The position numbers were made by a program, and so were the translations under genes. 64,000 nucleotides of DNA from Andrena cerasifolii (lineage: Eukaryota; Arthropoda; Insecta; Hymenoptera; Andrenidae): contig NW_027484911.1 in the NCBI RefSeq assembly GCF_050908995.1, positions 124,001 to 188,000 of the forward strand, given 5' to 3'. Under the pieces are notes generated by a model, which was given only the letters and a program-made list of their open reading frames with translations, was not told where the DNA came from and ran no database searches. Shown here in pieces: positions 13,801 through 26,775 of this stretch (position 1 is the first letter of the stretch; the number at the start of each line of letters is the position of its first letter).

Positions 13801-16125
13801 TGAAAAACCGATATTGAAAAACCGATATTGAAAAACCGATATTGAAAAAACGATATTGAAACCGATATTAGAACCGATATTGAAAAACTTATATCGAAAA
13901 ACTGATATTGAAAAACCGATATTGAAACCGATATTGCAAAACCGATATTGAAAAACCAATATTGAAAAACTTATATCGAAAAGCTGATATTGCAAAACCG
14001 ATATTGAAAAACCGATATTGAAAAACCGATATTGAAACCGATATTGCAAAACCGATATTGAAACCGATATTGCAAAACCGATATTGAAAAACCGATATTG
14101 CATCCGATATTAGCACCGATATTCAAAAACCGATATTGTATCCGATATTAGAACCGATATTCAAAAACCGATATTGAAAAACAAATATTGAAAAACTGAT
14201 ATTGAAAAACCGATATTGAAAAACCGATATTGAAAAACCGATATTGAAAAACCGATATTGAAACCGATATTGAAACCGATATTGAAAAACTTATATCGAA
14301 AAACTGATATTGAAAAACTTGTATCGAAAAACTGATATTGCAAAACCGATATTGAAAAACCGATATTGAAAAACCGATATTGAAAAACCGATATTGAAAA
14401 ACCGATATTGAAAAACAAATATTGAAAAACTGATATCGAAAAACTGATATTCAAAAACCGATATTTAAAAACCGATATTGAAACCGATATTCAAAAACCG
14501 ATATTCAAAAACCGATATTGAAAAACTGATATTGCAAAACCGATATTCAAAAACCTATATTGAAACCGATATTAGAACCGATATTCAAAAACCGATATTC
14601 AAAAACCGATATTGAAAACCAAATATAGAAAAACTGATATCGAAAAATTGATATTGAAAAACCGATATTGAAAAACCGATATTGAAAAACAAATATTGAA
14701 AAACCGATATTGAAAAACCGATATTGAATCCGATATTAGAACCGATATTGAAAAACCGATATTGAAAAACAAATATTGAAAAACTGATATCGAAAAACTG
14801 ATATTGAAAAACCGATATTGAAAAACCGATATTGAAAAACCGATATTGAAAAACACATATTGAAAAACCTATATCGAAAAACTGATATTGCAAAACCGAT
14901 ATTGAGTCCGATATTAGAACCGATATTCAAAAACCGATATTGAATCCGATATTAGAACCGATATTCAAAAACCGATATTGAAAAACCGATATTGAAAAAC
15001 CGATATTGAAAAACCGATATTGAAAAACCGATATTGAAAAACCGATATTGAAAAACAAATATTGAAAAACTGATATCGAAAAACTGATATTGAAAAACCG
15101 ATATTGAAAAACCGATATTGAAACCGATATTCAAAAACCGATATTCAAAAACCGATATTGAAAAACTGATATTGCAAAACCGATATTCAAAAACCGATAT
15201 TGAAACCGATATTAGAACCGATATTCAAAAACCGATATTCAAAAACCGATATTGAAAACCAAATATTGAAAAACTGATATTGAAAAACCGATATTGAAAA
15301 ACCGATATTGAAATCGATATTCAAAAACCGATATTGAAAAACCGATATTGGAGAACAAATGTTGAAAAACTGATATCGAAAAACTGATATTGAAAGCCCG
15401 ATATTGAAAAACCGATATTGAAACCGATATTGAATAACAAATATTGAAAAACTGATATCGAAAAACTGATATTGAAAAACCGATATTGAAAAACCGATAT
15501 TGAAACCGATATTGCAAAACCGATATTGAAAAACCGATATTGAAACCGATATTGCAAAACCGATATTGAAAAACCGATATAGAAAAACCAATATTGAAAA
15601 ACTTATATCGAAAAACTGATATTGCAAAACCGATATTGAAAAACAAATATTGAATCCGATATTAGAACCGATATTCAAAAACCGATATTGAATCCGATAT
15701 TAAAACCGATATTCAAAAACCGATATTGAAAAACAAATATTGAAAAACTGATATTGAAAAACCGATATTGAAAAACCGATATTGAAAAACCGATATTGAA
15801 ACCGATATTAGAACCGATATTGAAAAACTTATATCGAAAAACTGATATTGAAAAACCGATATTGAAAAACCGATATTGAAAAACCGATATTGAAAAACAC
15901 ATATTGAAAAACAAATATTGAAAAACCGATATTGAAAAACCGATATTGAAAAACCGATATTGAAAAACCGATATTGAAAAACCGATATTGAAAAACCTAT
16001 ATCGAAAAACTGATATTGCAAAACCGATATTGAAAAACAAATATTGAATCCGATATTAGAACCGATATTCAAAAACCGATATTGAATCCGATATTAGAAC
16101 CGATATTTTAAAACCGATATTGAAA
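10820..16125 (+). repeat. 5.4-kb higher-order block, copy 2
   Basis: This is the tandem partner of 5,440 to 10,815, with cassettes at 11,888, 11,984, 12,432 and 15,348. Compared with copy 1 it has one extra unit near 13.6 kb. It also lacks 84 bp near 14.86 kb: CACATATTG is followed directly by CCTATATCG, where copy 1 has a CAAATATTG unit and five consensus units in between. All seen length differences except the one-base change near 5,975 are whole numbers of units. Confidence 0.85.
14985..16120 (+). repeat. 1.1-kb block repeated at 19.99-21.13 kb
   Basis: It matches 19,993 to 21,128 at a constant 5,008-bp offset, including the cassette at 15,348 (partner 20,356), the CCGATATAG then CCAATATTG pair, the ATTAAAACCG unit near 15,700 and the TTTTAAAACC unit near 16,105. 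It overlaps the right part of the 5.4-kb block. The same segment therefore exists at about 2.2, 9.9, 15.2, 20.2 and 41.1 kb. Confidence 0.8.
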
Positions 16126-16489
16126 AACAAATATTGAAAAACTGATATTGAAAAACCGATATTGAAAAACCGATATTGAAAAACCGATATTGAAACCGAT
16201 ATTAGAACCGATATTGAAAAACTTATATCGAAAAACTGATATTGCAAAACCGATATTGAAAAACCGATATTGAAAAACCGATATTGAAAAACACATATTG
16301 AAAAACAAATATTGAAAAACCGATATTGAAAAACCGATATTGAAAAACCGATATTGAAAAACCGATATTGATAAACCTATATCGAAAAACTGATATTGCA
16401 AAACCGATATTGAAAAACAAATATTGAATCCGATATTAGAACCGATATTCAAAAACCGATATTGAATCCGATATTAGAACCGATATTCA

Positions 16490-18740
16490 AAAACCGATAT
16501 TCAAAAACAAGTATTGAAAAACTGATATTGAAAAACCGATATTGAAAAACCGATATTGAAAACCCGATATTGAAAAACCGATATTGAAACCGATATTAGA
16601 ACCGATATTGAAAAACTTATATCGAAAAACTGATATTGAAAAACCGATATTGAAATACCGATATTGAAACCGATATTGCAAAACCGATATTGAAAAACCA
16701 ATATTGAAAAACTTATACCGAAAAACTGATATTGCAAAACCGATATTGAAAAACCGATATTGAAAAACCGATATTGAAAAACCGATATTGAAAAACAAAT
16801 ATTGAAAAACTGATATCGAAAAACCGATATTGAAAAACCGATATTGAAAAACCGATATTGAAAAACCGATATTGAAACCGATATTGAAACCGATATTGAA
16901 AAACTTATATCGAAAAACTGATATTGAAAAACCGATATTGAAACCGATATTCAAAAACCAATATTCAAAAACCGATATTCAAAAACCGATATTGAAAAAC
17001 TGATATTGCAAAACCGATATTCAAAAACCTATATTGAAACCGATATTAGAACCGATATTCAAAAACCGATATTCAAAAACCGATATTCAAAAACCGATAT
17101 TGAAAACCAAATATTGAAAAACTGATATCGAAAAATTGATATTGAAAAACCGATATTGAAAAACCGATATTGAAAAACAAATATTGAAAAACCGATATTG
17201 AAAAACCGATATTGAATCCGATATTAGAACCGATATTGAAAAACCGATATTGAAAAACAAATATTGAAAAACTGACATCGAAAAACTGATATTGAAAAAC
17301 CGATATTGAAAAACCGATATTGAAAAACCGATATTGAAAAACACATATTGAAAAACAAATATTGAAAAACCGATATTGAAAAACCGATATTGAAAAACCG
17401 ATATTGAAAAACCGATATTGAAAAACCGATATTGAAAAACCTATATCGAAAAACTGATATTGCAAAACCGATATTGAATCCGATATTCAAAAACCGATAT
17501 TGAATCCGATATTAGAACCGATATTGAAAAACAAATATTGAAAAACTGATATCGAAAAACTGATATTGAAAAACCGATATTGAAAAACCGATATTGAAAA
17601 ACCGATATTGAAACCGATATTCAAAAACCGATATTCAAAAACCGATATTGAAAAACTGATATTGCAAAACCGATATTCAAAAACCGATATTGAAACCGAT
17701 ATTAGAACCGATATTCAAAAACCGATATTCAAAAACCGATATTGAAAACCAAATATTGAAAAACTGATATTGAAAAACCGATATTGAAAAACCGATATTG
17801 AAAAACCGATATTGAAATCGATATTCAAAAACCGATATTGAATCCGATATTAGAACCGATATTTAAAAACCGATATTGAAAAACAAATATTGAAAAACTG
17901 ATATTGAAAAACCGATATTGAAAAACCGATATTGAAAAACCGATATTGAAACCGATATTAGAACCGATATTGAAAAACTTATATCGAAAAACTGATATTG
18001 CAAAACCGATATTGAAAAACCGATATTGAAACCGATATTGCAAAACCGATATTGAAAAACCGATATCGAAAAAACAATATTGAAAAACTTATATCGAAAA
18101 ACTGATATTGCAAAACCGATATTGAAAAACCGATATTGCATCCGATATTAGCACCGATATTCAAAAACCGATATTGAATCCGATATTGAAAAACCGATAT
18201 TGAAAAACCGATATTGAAAAACCGATATTGAAAAACCGATATTGAAAAACCTATATCGAAAAACTGATATTGCAAAACCGATATTGAAAAACAAATATTG
18301 AATCCGATATTAGAACCGATATTCAAAAACCGATATTGAATCCGATATTAGAACCGATATTCAAAAACCGATATTCAAAAACAAGTATTGAAAAACTGAT
18401 ATTGAAAAACCGATATTGAAAAACCGATATTGAAAACCCGATATTGAAAAACCGATATTGAAACCGATATTAGAACCGATATTGAAAAACTTATATCGAA
18501 AAACTGATATTGAAAAACCGATATTGAAAAACCGATATTGAAACCGATATTGCAAAACCGATATTGAAAAACCAATATTGAAAAACTTATACCGAAAAAC
18601 TGATATTGCAAAACCGATATTGAAAAACCGATATTGAAAAACCGATATTGAAAAACCGATATTGAAAAACAAATATTGAAAAACTGATATCGAAAAACCG
18701 ATATTGAAAAACCGATATTGAAAAACCGATATTGAAAAAC
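16490..18740 (+). repeat. 2.2-kb block repeated at 21.82-24.06 kb
   Basis: It matches 21,820 to about 24,058 with offsets of 5,332, 5,318, 5,304 and again 5,318 bp, all differing by whole 14-bp units. Landmarks are the CAAGTATTG units (18,383 and 23,701), the CTGACATCG unit near 17,273, the GCATCCGATATTAGCACC module near 18,138 and the CTTATACCG unit at 18,586 (partner 23,904). The palindromic pair at 18,061 is not intact in the 23.37-kb partner, which reads CCGATATTG instead of CCGATATCG. Confidence 0.8.
18061..18082 (+). repeat. Paired 8-bp palindromes, first of 10 copies
   Basis: A unit pair reads CGATATCG, then five or six A and one more base, then CAATATTG. Both 8-mers are perfect palindromes and their starts are 14 bp apart. 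Copies of CGATATCG in this pairing start at 18061, 24913, 27089, 30261, 36199, 43821, 49635, 58022, 59894 and 62936. One relative near 23.37 kb keeps only CAATATTG. No function is implied by the sequence. Confidence 0.85.
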
Positions 18741-18839
18741 CGATATTGAAACCGATATTGAAACCGATATTGAAAAACTTATATCGAAAAACTGATATTG
18801 AAAAACTTATATCGAAAAACTGATATTGCAAAACCGATA

Positions 18840-21800
18840 TTGAAAAACCGATATTGAAAAACCGATATTGAAAAACCGATATTGAAAAACCGATATTGAA
18901 AAACCGATATTGAAAAACAAATATTGAAAAACTGATATCGAAAAACTGATATTGAAAAACCGATATTTAAAAACCGATATTGAAACCGATATTCAAAAAC
19001 CGATATTCAAAAACCGATATTCAAAAACCGATATTGAAAAACTGATATTGCAAAACCGATATTCAAAAACCTGTATTGAAACCGATATTAGAACCGATAT
19101 TCAAAAACCGATATTCAAAAACCGATATTGAAAAACCGATATTGAAAAACCTATATCGAAAAACTGATATTGCAAAACCGATATTGAGTCCGATATTAGA
19201 ACCGATATTCAAAAACCGATATTCAAAAACCGATATTGAAAAACTGATATTGCAAAACCGATATTGAAAAACCGATATTGAAACCGATATTGCAAAACCG
19301 ATATTGAAAAACCGATATTGAAACCGATATTGCAAAACCGATATTGAAAAACCGATATAGAAAAACCAATATTGAAAAACTTATATCGAAAAACTGATAT
19401 TGCAAAACCGATATTGAAAAACCGATATTGAAATCGATATTCAAAAACCGATATTGAAAAACCGATATTGGAGAACAAATGTTGAAAAACTGATATCGAA
19501 AAACTGATATTGAAAGCCCGATATTGAAAAACCGATATTGAAACCGATATTGAAAAACAAATATTGAAAAACTGATATCGAAAAACTGATATTGAAAAAC
19601 CGATATTGAAAAACCGATATTGAAACCGATATTGCAAAACCGATATTGAAAACCCGATATTGAAAAACCGATATTGAAACCGATATTAGAACCGATATTG
19701 AAAAACTTATATCGAAAAACTGATATTGAAAAACCGATAGTGAAAAACCGATATTGAAACCGATATTGCAAAACCGATATTGAAAAACCAATATTGAAAA
19801 ACTTATACCGAAAAACTGATATTGCAAAACCGATATTGAAAAACCGATATTGAAAAACCGATATTGAAAAACCGATATTGAAAAACCGATATTGAAAAAC
19901 AAATATTGAAAAACTGATATCGAAAAACCGATATTGAAAAACCGATATTGAAAAACCGATATTGAAAAACCGATATTGAAACCGATATTGAAACCGATAT
20001 TGAAAAACCGATATTGAAAAACCGATATTGAAAAACCGATATTGAAAAACCGATATTGAAAAACAAATATTGAAAAACTGATATCGAAAAACTGATATTG
20101 AAAAACCGATATTGAAAAACCGATATTGAAACCGATATTCAAAAACCGATATTCAAAAACCGATATTGAAAAACTGATATTGCAAAACCGATATTCAAAA
20201 ACCGATATTGAAACCGATATTAGAACCGATATTCAAAAACCGATATTCAAAAACCGATATTGAAAACCAAATATTGAAAAACTGATATTGAAAAACCGAT
20301 ATTGAAAAACCGATATTGAAATCGATATTCAAAAACCGATATTGAAAAACCGATATTGGAGAACAAATGTTGAAAAACTGATATCGAAAAACTGATATTG
20401 AAAGCCCGATATTGAAAAACCGATATTGAAACCGATATTGAAAAACAAATATTGAAAAACTGATATCGAAAAACTGATATTGAAAAACCGATATTGAAAA
20501 ACCGATATTGAAACCGATATTGCAAAACCGATATTGAAAAACCGATATTGAAACCGATATTGCAAAACCGATATTGAAAAACCGATATAGAAAAACCAAT
20601 ATTGAAAAACTTATATCGAAAAACTGATATTGCAAAACCGATATTGAAAAACAAATATTGAATCCGATATTAGAACCGATATTCAAAAACCGATATTGAA
20701 TCCGATATTAAAACCGATATTCAAAAACCGATATTGAAAAACAAATATTGAAAAACTGATATTGAAAAACCGATATTGAAAAACCGATATTGAAAAACCG
20801 ATATTGAAACCGATATTAGAACCGATATTGAAAAACTTATATCGAAAAACTGATATTGAAAAACCGATATTGAAAAACCGATATTGAAAAACCGATATTG
20901 AAAAACACATATTGAAAAACAAATATTGAAAAACCGATATTGAAAAACCGATATTGAAAAACCGATATTGAAAAACCGATATTGAAAAACCGATATTGAA
21001 AAACCTATATCGAAAAACTGATATTGCAAAACCGATATTGAAAAACAAATATTGAATCCGATATTAGAACCGATATTCAAAAACCGATATTGAATCCGAT
21101 ATTAGAACCGATATTTTAAAACCGATATTGAAAAACAAATATTGAAAAACTGATATTGAAAAACCGATATTGAAAAACCGATATTGAAAAACCGATATTG
21201 AAACCGATATTAGAACCGATATTGAAAAACTTATATCGAAAAACTGATATTGCAAAACCGATATTGAAAAACCGATATTGAAAAACCGATATTGAAAAAC
21301 ACATTTTGAAAAACAAATATTGAAAAACCGATATTGAAAAACCGATATTGAAAAACCGATATTGAAAAACCGATATTGAAAAACCGATATTGAAAAACCT
21401 ATATCGAAAAACTGATATTGCAAAACCGATATTGAAAAACAAATATTGAATCCGATATTAGAACCGATATTCAAAAACCGATATTGAATCCGATATTAGA
21501 ACCGATATTTTAAAACCGATATTGAAAAACAAATATTGAAAAACTGATATTGAAAAACCGATATTGAAAAACCGATATTGAAAAACCGATATTGAAACCG
21601 ATATTAGAACCGATATTGAAAAACTTATATCGAAAAACTGATATTGCAAAACCGATATTGAAAAACCGATATTGAAAAGCCGATATTGAAAAACCGATAT
21701 TGATAAACCTATATCGAAAAACTGATATTGCAAAACCGATATTGAAAAACAAATATTGATTCCGATATTAGAACCGATATTCAAAAACCGATATTGAATC

Positions 21801-24050
21801 CGATATTAGAACCGATATTCAAAAACCGATATTCAAAAACAAGTATTGAAAAACTGATATTGAAAAACCGATATTGAAAAACCGATATTGAAAACCCGAT
21901 ATTGAAAAACCGATATTGAAACCGATATTAGAACCGATATTGAAAAACTTATATCGAAAAACTGATATTGAAAAACCGATATTGAAATACCGATATTGAA
22001 ACCGATATTGCAAAACCGATATTGAAAAACCAATATTGAAAAACTTATACCGAAAAACTGATATTGCAAAACCGATATTGAAAAACCGATATTGAAAAAC
22101 CGATATTGAAAAACCGATATTGAAAAACAAATATTGAAAAACTGATATCGAAAAACCGATATTGAAAAACCGATATTGAAAAACCGATATTGAAAAACCG
22201 ATATTGAAACCGATATTGAAACCGATATTGAAAAACTTATATCGAAAAACTGATATTGAAAAACCGATATTGAAACCGATATTCAAAAACCGATATTCAA
22301 AAACCGATATTCAAAAACCGATATTGAAAAACTGATATTGCAAAACCGATATTCAAAAACCTATATTGAAACCGATATTAGAACCGATATTCAAAAACCG
22401 ATATTCAAAAACCGATATTGAAAACCAAATATTGAAAAACTGATATCGAAAAATTGATATTGAAAAACCGATATTGAAAAACCGATATTGAAAAACAAAT
22501 ATTGAAAAACCGATATTGAAAAACCGATATTGAATCCGATATTAGAACCGATATTGAAAAACCGATATTGAAAAACAAATATTGAAAAACTGACATCGAA
22601 AAACTGATATTGAAAAACCGATATTGAAAAACCGATATTGAAAAACCGATATTGAAAAACACATATTGAAAAACAAATATTGAAAAACCGATATTGAAAA
22701 ACCGATATTGAAAAACCGATATTGAAAAACCGATATTGAAAAACCGATATTGAAAAACCTATATCGAAAAACTGATATTGCAAAACCGATATTGAATCCG
22801 ATATTCAAAAACCGATATTGAATCCGATATTAGAACCGATATTGAAAAACAAATATTGAAAAACTGATATCGAAAAACTGATATTGAAAAACCGATATTG
22901 AAAAACCGATATTGAAAAACCGATATTGAAACCGATATTCAAAAACCGATATTCAAAAACCGATATTGAAAAACTGATATTGCAAAACCGATATTCAAAA
23001 ACCGATATTGAAACCGATATTAGAACCGATATTCAAAAACCGATATTCAAAAACCGATATTGAAAACCAAATATTGAAAAACTGATATTGAAAAACCGAT
23101 ATTGAAAAACCGATATTGAAATCGATATTCAAAAACCGATATTGAATCCGATATTAGAACCGATATTTAAAAACCGATATTGAAAAACAAATATTGAAAA
23201 ACTGATATTGAAAAACCGATATTGAAAAACCGATATTGAAAAACCGATATTGAAACCGATATTAGAACCGATATTGAAAAACTTATATCGAAAAACTGAT
23301 ATTGCAAAACCGATATTGAAAAACCGATATTGAAACCGATATTGCAAAACCGATATTGAAAAACCGATATTGAAAAAACAATATTGAAAAACTTATATCG
23401 AAAAACTGATATTGCAAAACCGATATTGAAAAACCGATATTGCATCCGATATTAGCACCGATATTCAAAAACCGATATTGAATCCGATATTGAAAAACCG
23501 ATATTGAAAAACCGATATTGAAAAACCGATATTGAAAAACCGATATTGAAAAACCGATATTGAAAAACCTATATCGAAAAACTGATATTGCAAAACCGAT
23601 ATTGAAAAACAAATATTGAATCCGATATTAGAACCGATATTCAAAAACCGATATTGAATCCGATATTAGAACCGATATTCAAAAACCGATATTCAAAAAC
23701 AAGTATTGAAAAACTGATATTGAAAAACCGATATTGAAAAACCGATATTGAAAACCCGATATTGAAAAACCGATATTGAAACCGATATTAGAACCGATAT
23801 TGAAAAACTTATATCGAAAAACTGATATTGAAAAACCGATATTGAAAAACCGATATTGAAACCGATATTGCAAAACCGATATTGAAAAACCAATATTGAA
23901 AAACTTATACCGAAAAACTGATATTGCAAAACCGATATTGAAAAACCGATATTGAAAAACCGATATTGAAAAACCGATATTGAAAAACAAATATTGAAAA
24001 ACTGATATCGAAAAACCGATATTGAAAAACCGATATTGAAAAACCGATAT
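18840..24050 (+). repeat. 5-kb block, source or partner of 39.7-44.5 kb
   Basis: The region from about 18,840 recurs from about 39,716 at exactly 20,876 bp, verified at the CTGTATTG unit (19,071 and 39,947), the cassettes (19,468 and 40,344; 20,356 and 41,232), the TTTTAAAACC unit (21,113 and 41,989) and the CACATTTTG unit (21,300 and 42,176). The offset then drops to about 20,580 and 20,456 bp, so the right-hand copy is about 420 bp shorter, roughly where the local 394-bp duplication of this region lies. Substitutions separate the copies, for example AAACCGATAG near 19,735 only here. Confidence 0.85.
21113..21900 (+). repeat. 394-bp tandem pair
   Basis: The CCGATATTTTAAAA unit and its surroundings occur at 21,113 and again at 21,507. 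The distant copy near 42 kb has only one (41,989). This is either a duplication specific to this location or a loss at 42 kb. The two members differ by the CACATTTTG-containing stretch and by unit number. Confidence 0.7.
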
Positions 24051-24052
24051 TG
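22505..24052 (+). repeat. 1,548-bp duplication, copy 1
   Basis: This is followed by a second copy at 24,053 to about 25,600. Landmarks at 1,548 bp include CTGACATCG (near 22,591 and 24,139) and the TTTAAAAACC unit (near 23,163 and 24,713). Towards the right end the offset falls to 1,520 bp, two units fewer, where copy 2 lacks the CAAGTATTG unit. Confidence 0.8.
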
Positions 24053-25600
24053 AAAAACCGATATTGAAAAACCGATATTGAATCCGATATTAGAACCGAT
24101 ATTGAAAAACCGATATTGAAAAACAAATATTGAAAAACTGACATCGAAAAACTGATATTGAAAAACCGATATTGAAAAACCGATATTGAAAAACCGATAT
24201 TGAAAAACACATATTGAAAAACAAATATTGAAAAACCGATATTGAAAAACCGATATTGAAAAACCGATATTGAAAAACCGATATTGAAAAACCGATATTG
24301 AAAAACCTATATCGAAAAACTGATATTGCAAAACCGATATTGAATCCGATATTCAAAAACCGATATTGAATCCGATATTAGAACCGATATTGAAAAACAA
24401 ATATTGAAAAACTGATATCGAAAAACTGATATTGAAAAACCGATATTGAAAAACCGATATTGAAAAACCGATATTGAAACCGATATTCAAAAACCGATAT
24501 TCAAAAACCGATATTGAAAAACTGATATTGCAAAACCGATATTCAAAAACCGATATTGAAACCGATATTAGAACCGATATTCAAAAACCGATATTCAAAA
24601 ACCGATATTGAAAACCAAATATTGAAAAACTGATATTGAAAAACCGATATTGAAAAACCGATATTGAAATCGATATTCAAAAACCGATATTGAATCCGAT
24701 ATTAGAACCGATATTTAAAAACCGATATTGAAAAACAAATATTGAAAAACTGATATTGAAAAACCGATATTGAAAAACCGATATTGAAAAACCGATATTG
24801 AAACCGATATTAGAACCGATATTGAAAAACTTATATCGAAAAACTGATATTGCAAAACCGATATTGAAAAACCGATATTGAAACCGATATTGCAAAACCG
24901 ATATTGAAAAACCGATATCGAAAAAACAATATTGAAAAACTTATATCGAAAAACTGATATTGCAAAACCGATATTGAAAAACCGATATTGCATCCGATAT
25001 TAGCACCGATATTCAAAAACCGATATTGAATCCGATATTGAAAAACCGATATTGAAAAACCGATATTGAAAAACCGATATTGAAAAACCGATATTGAAAA
25101 ACCTATATCGAAAAACTGATATTGCAAAACCGATATTGAAAAACAAATATTGAATCCGATATTAGAACCGATATTCAAAAACCGATATTGAATCCGATAT
25201 TAGAACCGATATTCAAAAACCGATATTGAAAAACTGATATTGAAAAACCGATATTGAAAAACCGATATTGAAAACCCGATATTGAAAAACCGATATTGAA
25301 ACCGATATTAGAACCGATATTGAAAAACTTATATCGAAAAACTGATATTGAAAAACCGATATTGAAAAACCGATATTGAAACCGATATTGCAAAACCGAT
25401 ATTGAAAAACCAATATTGAAAAACTTATACCGAAAAACTGATATTGCAAAACCGATATTGAAAAACCGATATTGAAAAACCGATATTGAAAAACCGATAT
25501 TGAAAAACAAATATTGAAAAACTGATATCGAAAAACCGATATTGAAAAACCGATATTGAAAAACCGATATTGAAAAACCGATATTGAAACCGATATTGAA
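24053..25600 (+). repeat. 1,548-bp duplication, copy 2
   Basis: Second copy of 22,505 to 24,052. It carries an intact palindromic pair (24,913 and 24,927) where copy 1 has only the second half near 23.37 kb. The segment from 24.68 to 25.9 kb also matches 17.8 to 19.1 kb (offset 6,852 then 6,782 bp) and 43.6 to 44.8 kb, so copy 2 may have been templated from a 17.8-kb-like block rather than from copy 1 alone. Confidence 0.75.
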
Positions 25601-25974
25601 ACCGATATTGAAAAACTTATATCGAAAAACTGATATTGAAAAACCGATATTGAAAAACCGATATTGAAAAACCGATATTGAAAAACCGATATTGAAAAAC
25701 CGATATTGAAAAACAAATATTGAAAAACTGATATCGAAAAACTGATATTGAAAAACCGATATTTAAAAACCGATATTGAAACCGATATTCAAAAACCGAT
25801 ATTCAAAAACCGATATTGAAAAACTGATATTGCAAAACCGATATTCAAAAACCTGTATTGAAACCGATATTAGAACCGATATTCAAAAACCGATATTCAA
25901 AAACCGATATTGAAAAACAAATATTGAAAAACTGATATCGAAAAACTGATATTGAAAAACCGATATTGAAAAAC

Positions 25975-26775
25975 CGATATTGAAACCGATATTCAAAAAC
26001 CGATATTCAAAAACCGATATTGAAAAACTGATATTGCAAAACCGATATTCAAAAACCGATATTGAAACCGATATTAGAACCGATATTCAAAAACCGATAT
26101 TCAAAAACCGATATTGAAAACCAAATATTGAAAAACTGATATTGAAAAACCGATATTGAAAAACCGATATTGAAATCGATATTCAAAAACCGATATTGAA
26201 AAACCGATATTGGAGAACAAATGTTGAAAAACTGATATCGAAAAACTGATATTGAAAGCCCGATATTGAAAAACCGATATTGAAACCGATATTGAAAAAC
26301 AAATATTGAAAAACTGATATCGAAAAACTGATATTGAAAAACCGATATTGAAAAACCGATATTGAAACCGATATTGCAAAACCGATATTCAAAAACCGAT
26401 ATTGAAAAACTGATATTGCAAAACCGATATTCAAAAACCGATATTGAAACCGATATTAGAACCGATATTCAAAAACCGATATTCAAAAACCGATATTGAA
26501 AACCAAATATTGAAAAACTGATATTGAAAAACCGATATTGAAAAACCGATATTGAAATCGATATTCAAAAACCGATATTGAAAAACCGATATTGGAGAAC
26601 AAATGTTGAAAAACTGATATCGAAAAACTGATATTGAAAGCCCGATATTGAAAAACCGATATTGAAACCGATATTGAAAAACAAATATTGAAAAACTGAT
26701 ATCGAAAAACTGATATTGAAAAACCGATATTGAAAAACCGATATTGAAACCGATATTGCAAAACCGATATTGAAA
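25975..26775 (+). repeat. 382-bp tandem pair around the GGAGAACAAATGTTG cassette
   Basis: Two cassettes at 26,210 and 26,592, each preceded by the ATCGAT-containing unit and the CAAATATTG, CTGATATTG run, lie 382 bp apart. The second continues into the 3,172-bp block; the first is cut off by a junction of CCGATATTGCAAAA to CCGATATTCAAAAA near 26,385. Confidence 0.75.

Noticed and set aside
19076..19267. Plus-strand 63-codon open frame, repeated at 39,952
   Set aside because: It is open only because several TTC and 12-bp units remove the TGA; the peptide is lysine- and isoleucine-rich repeat translation.
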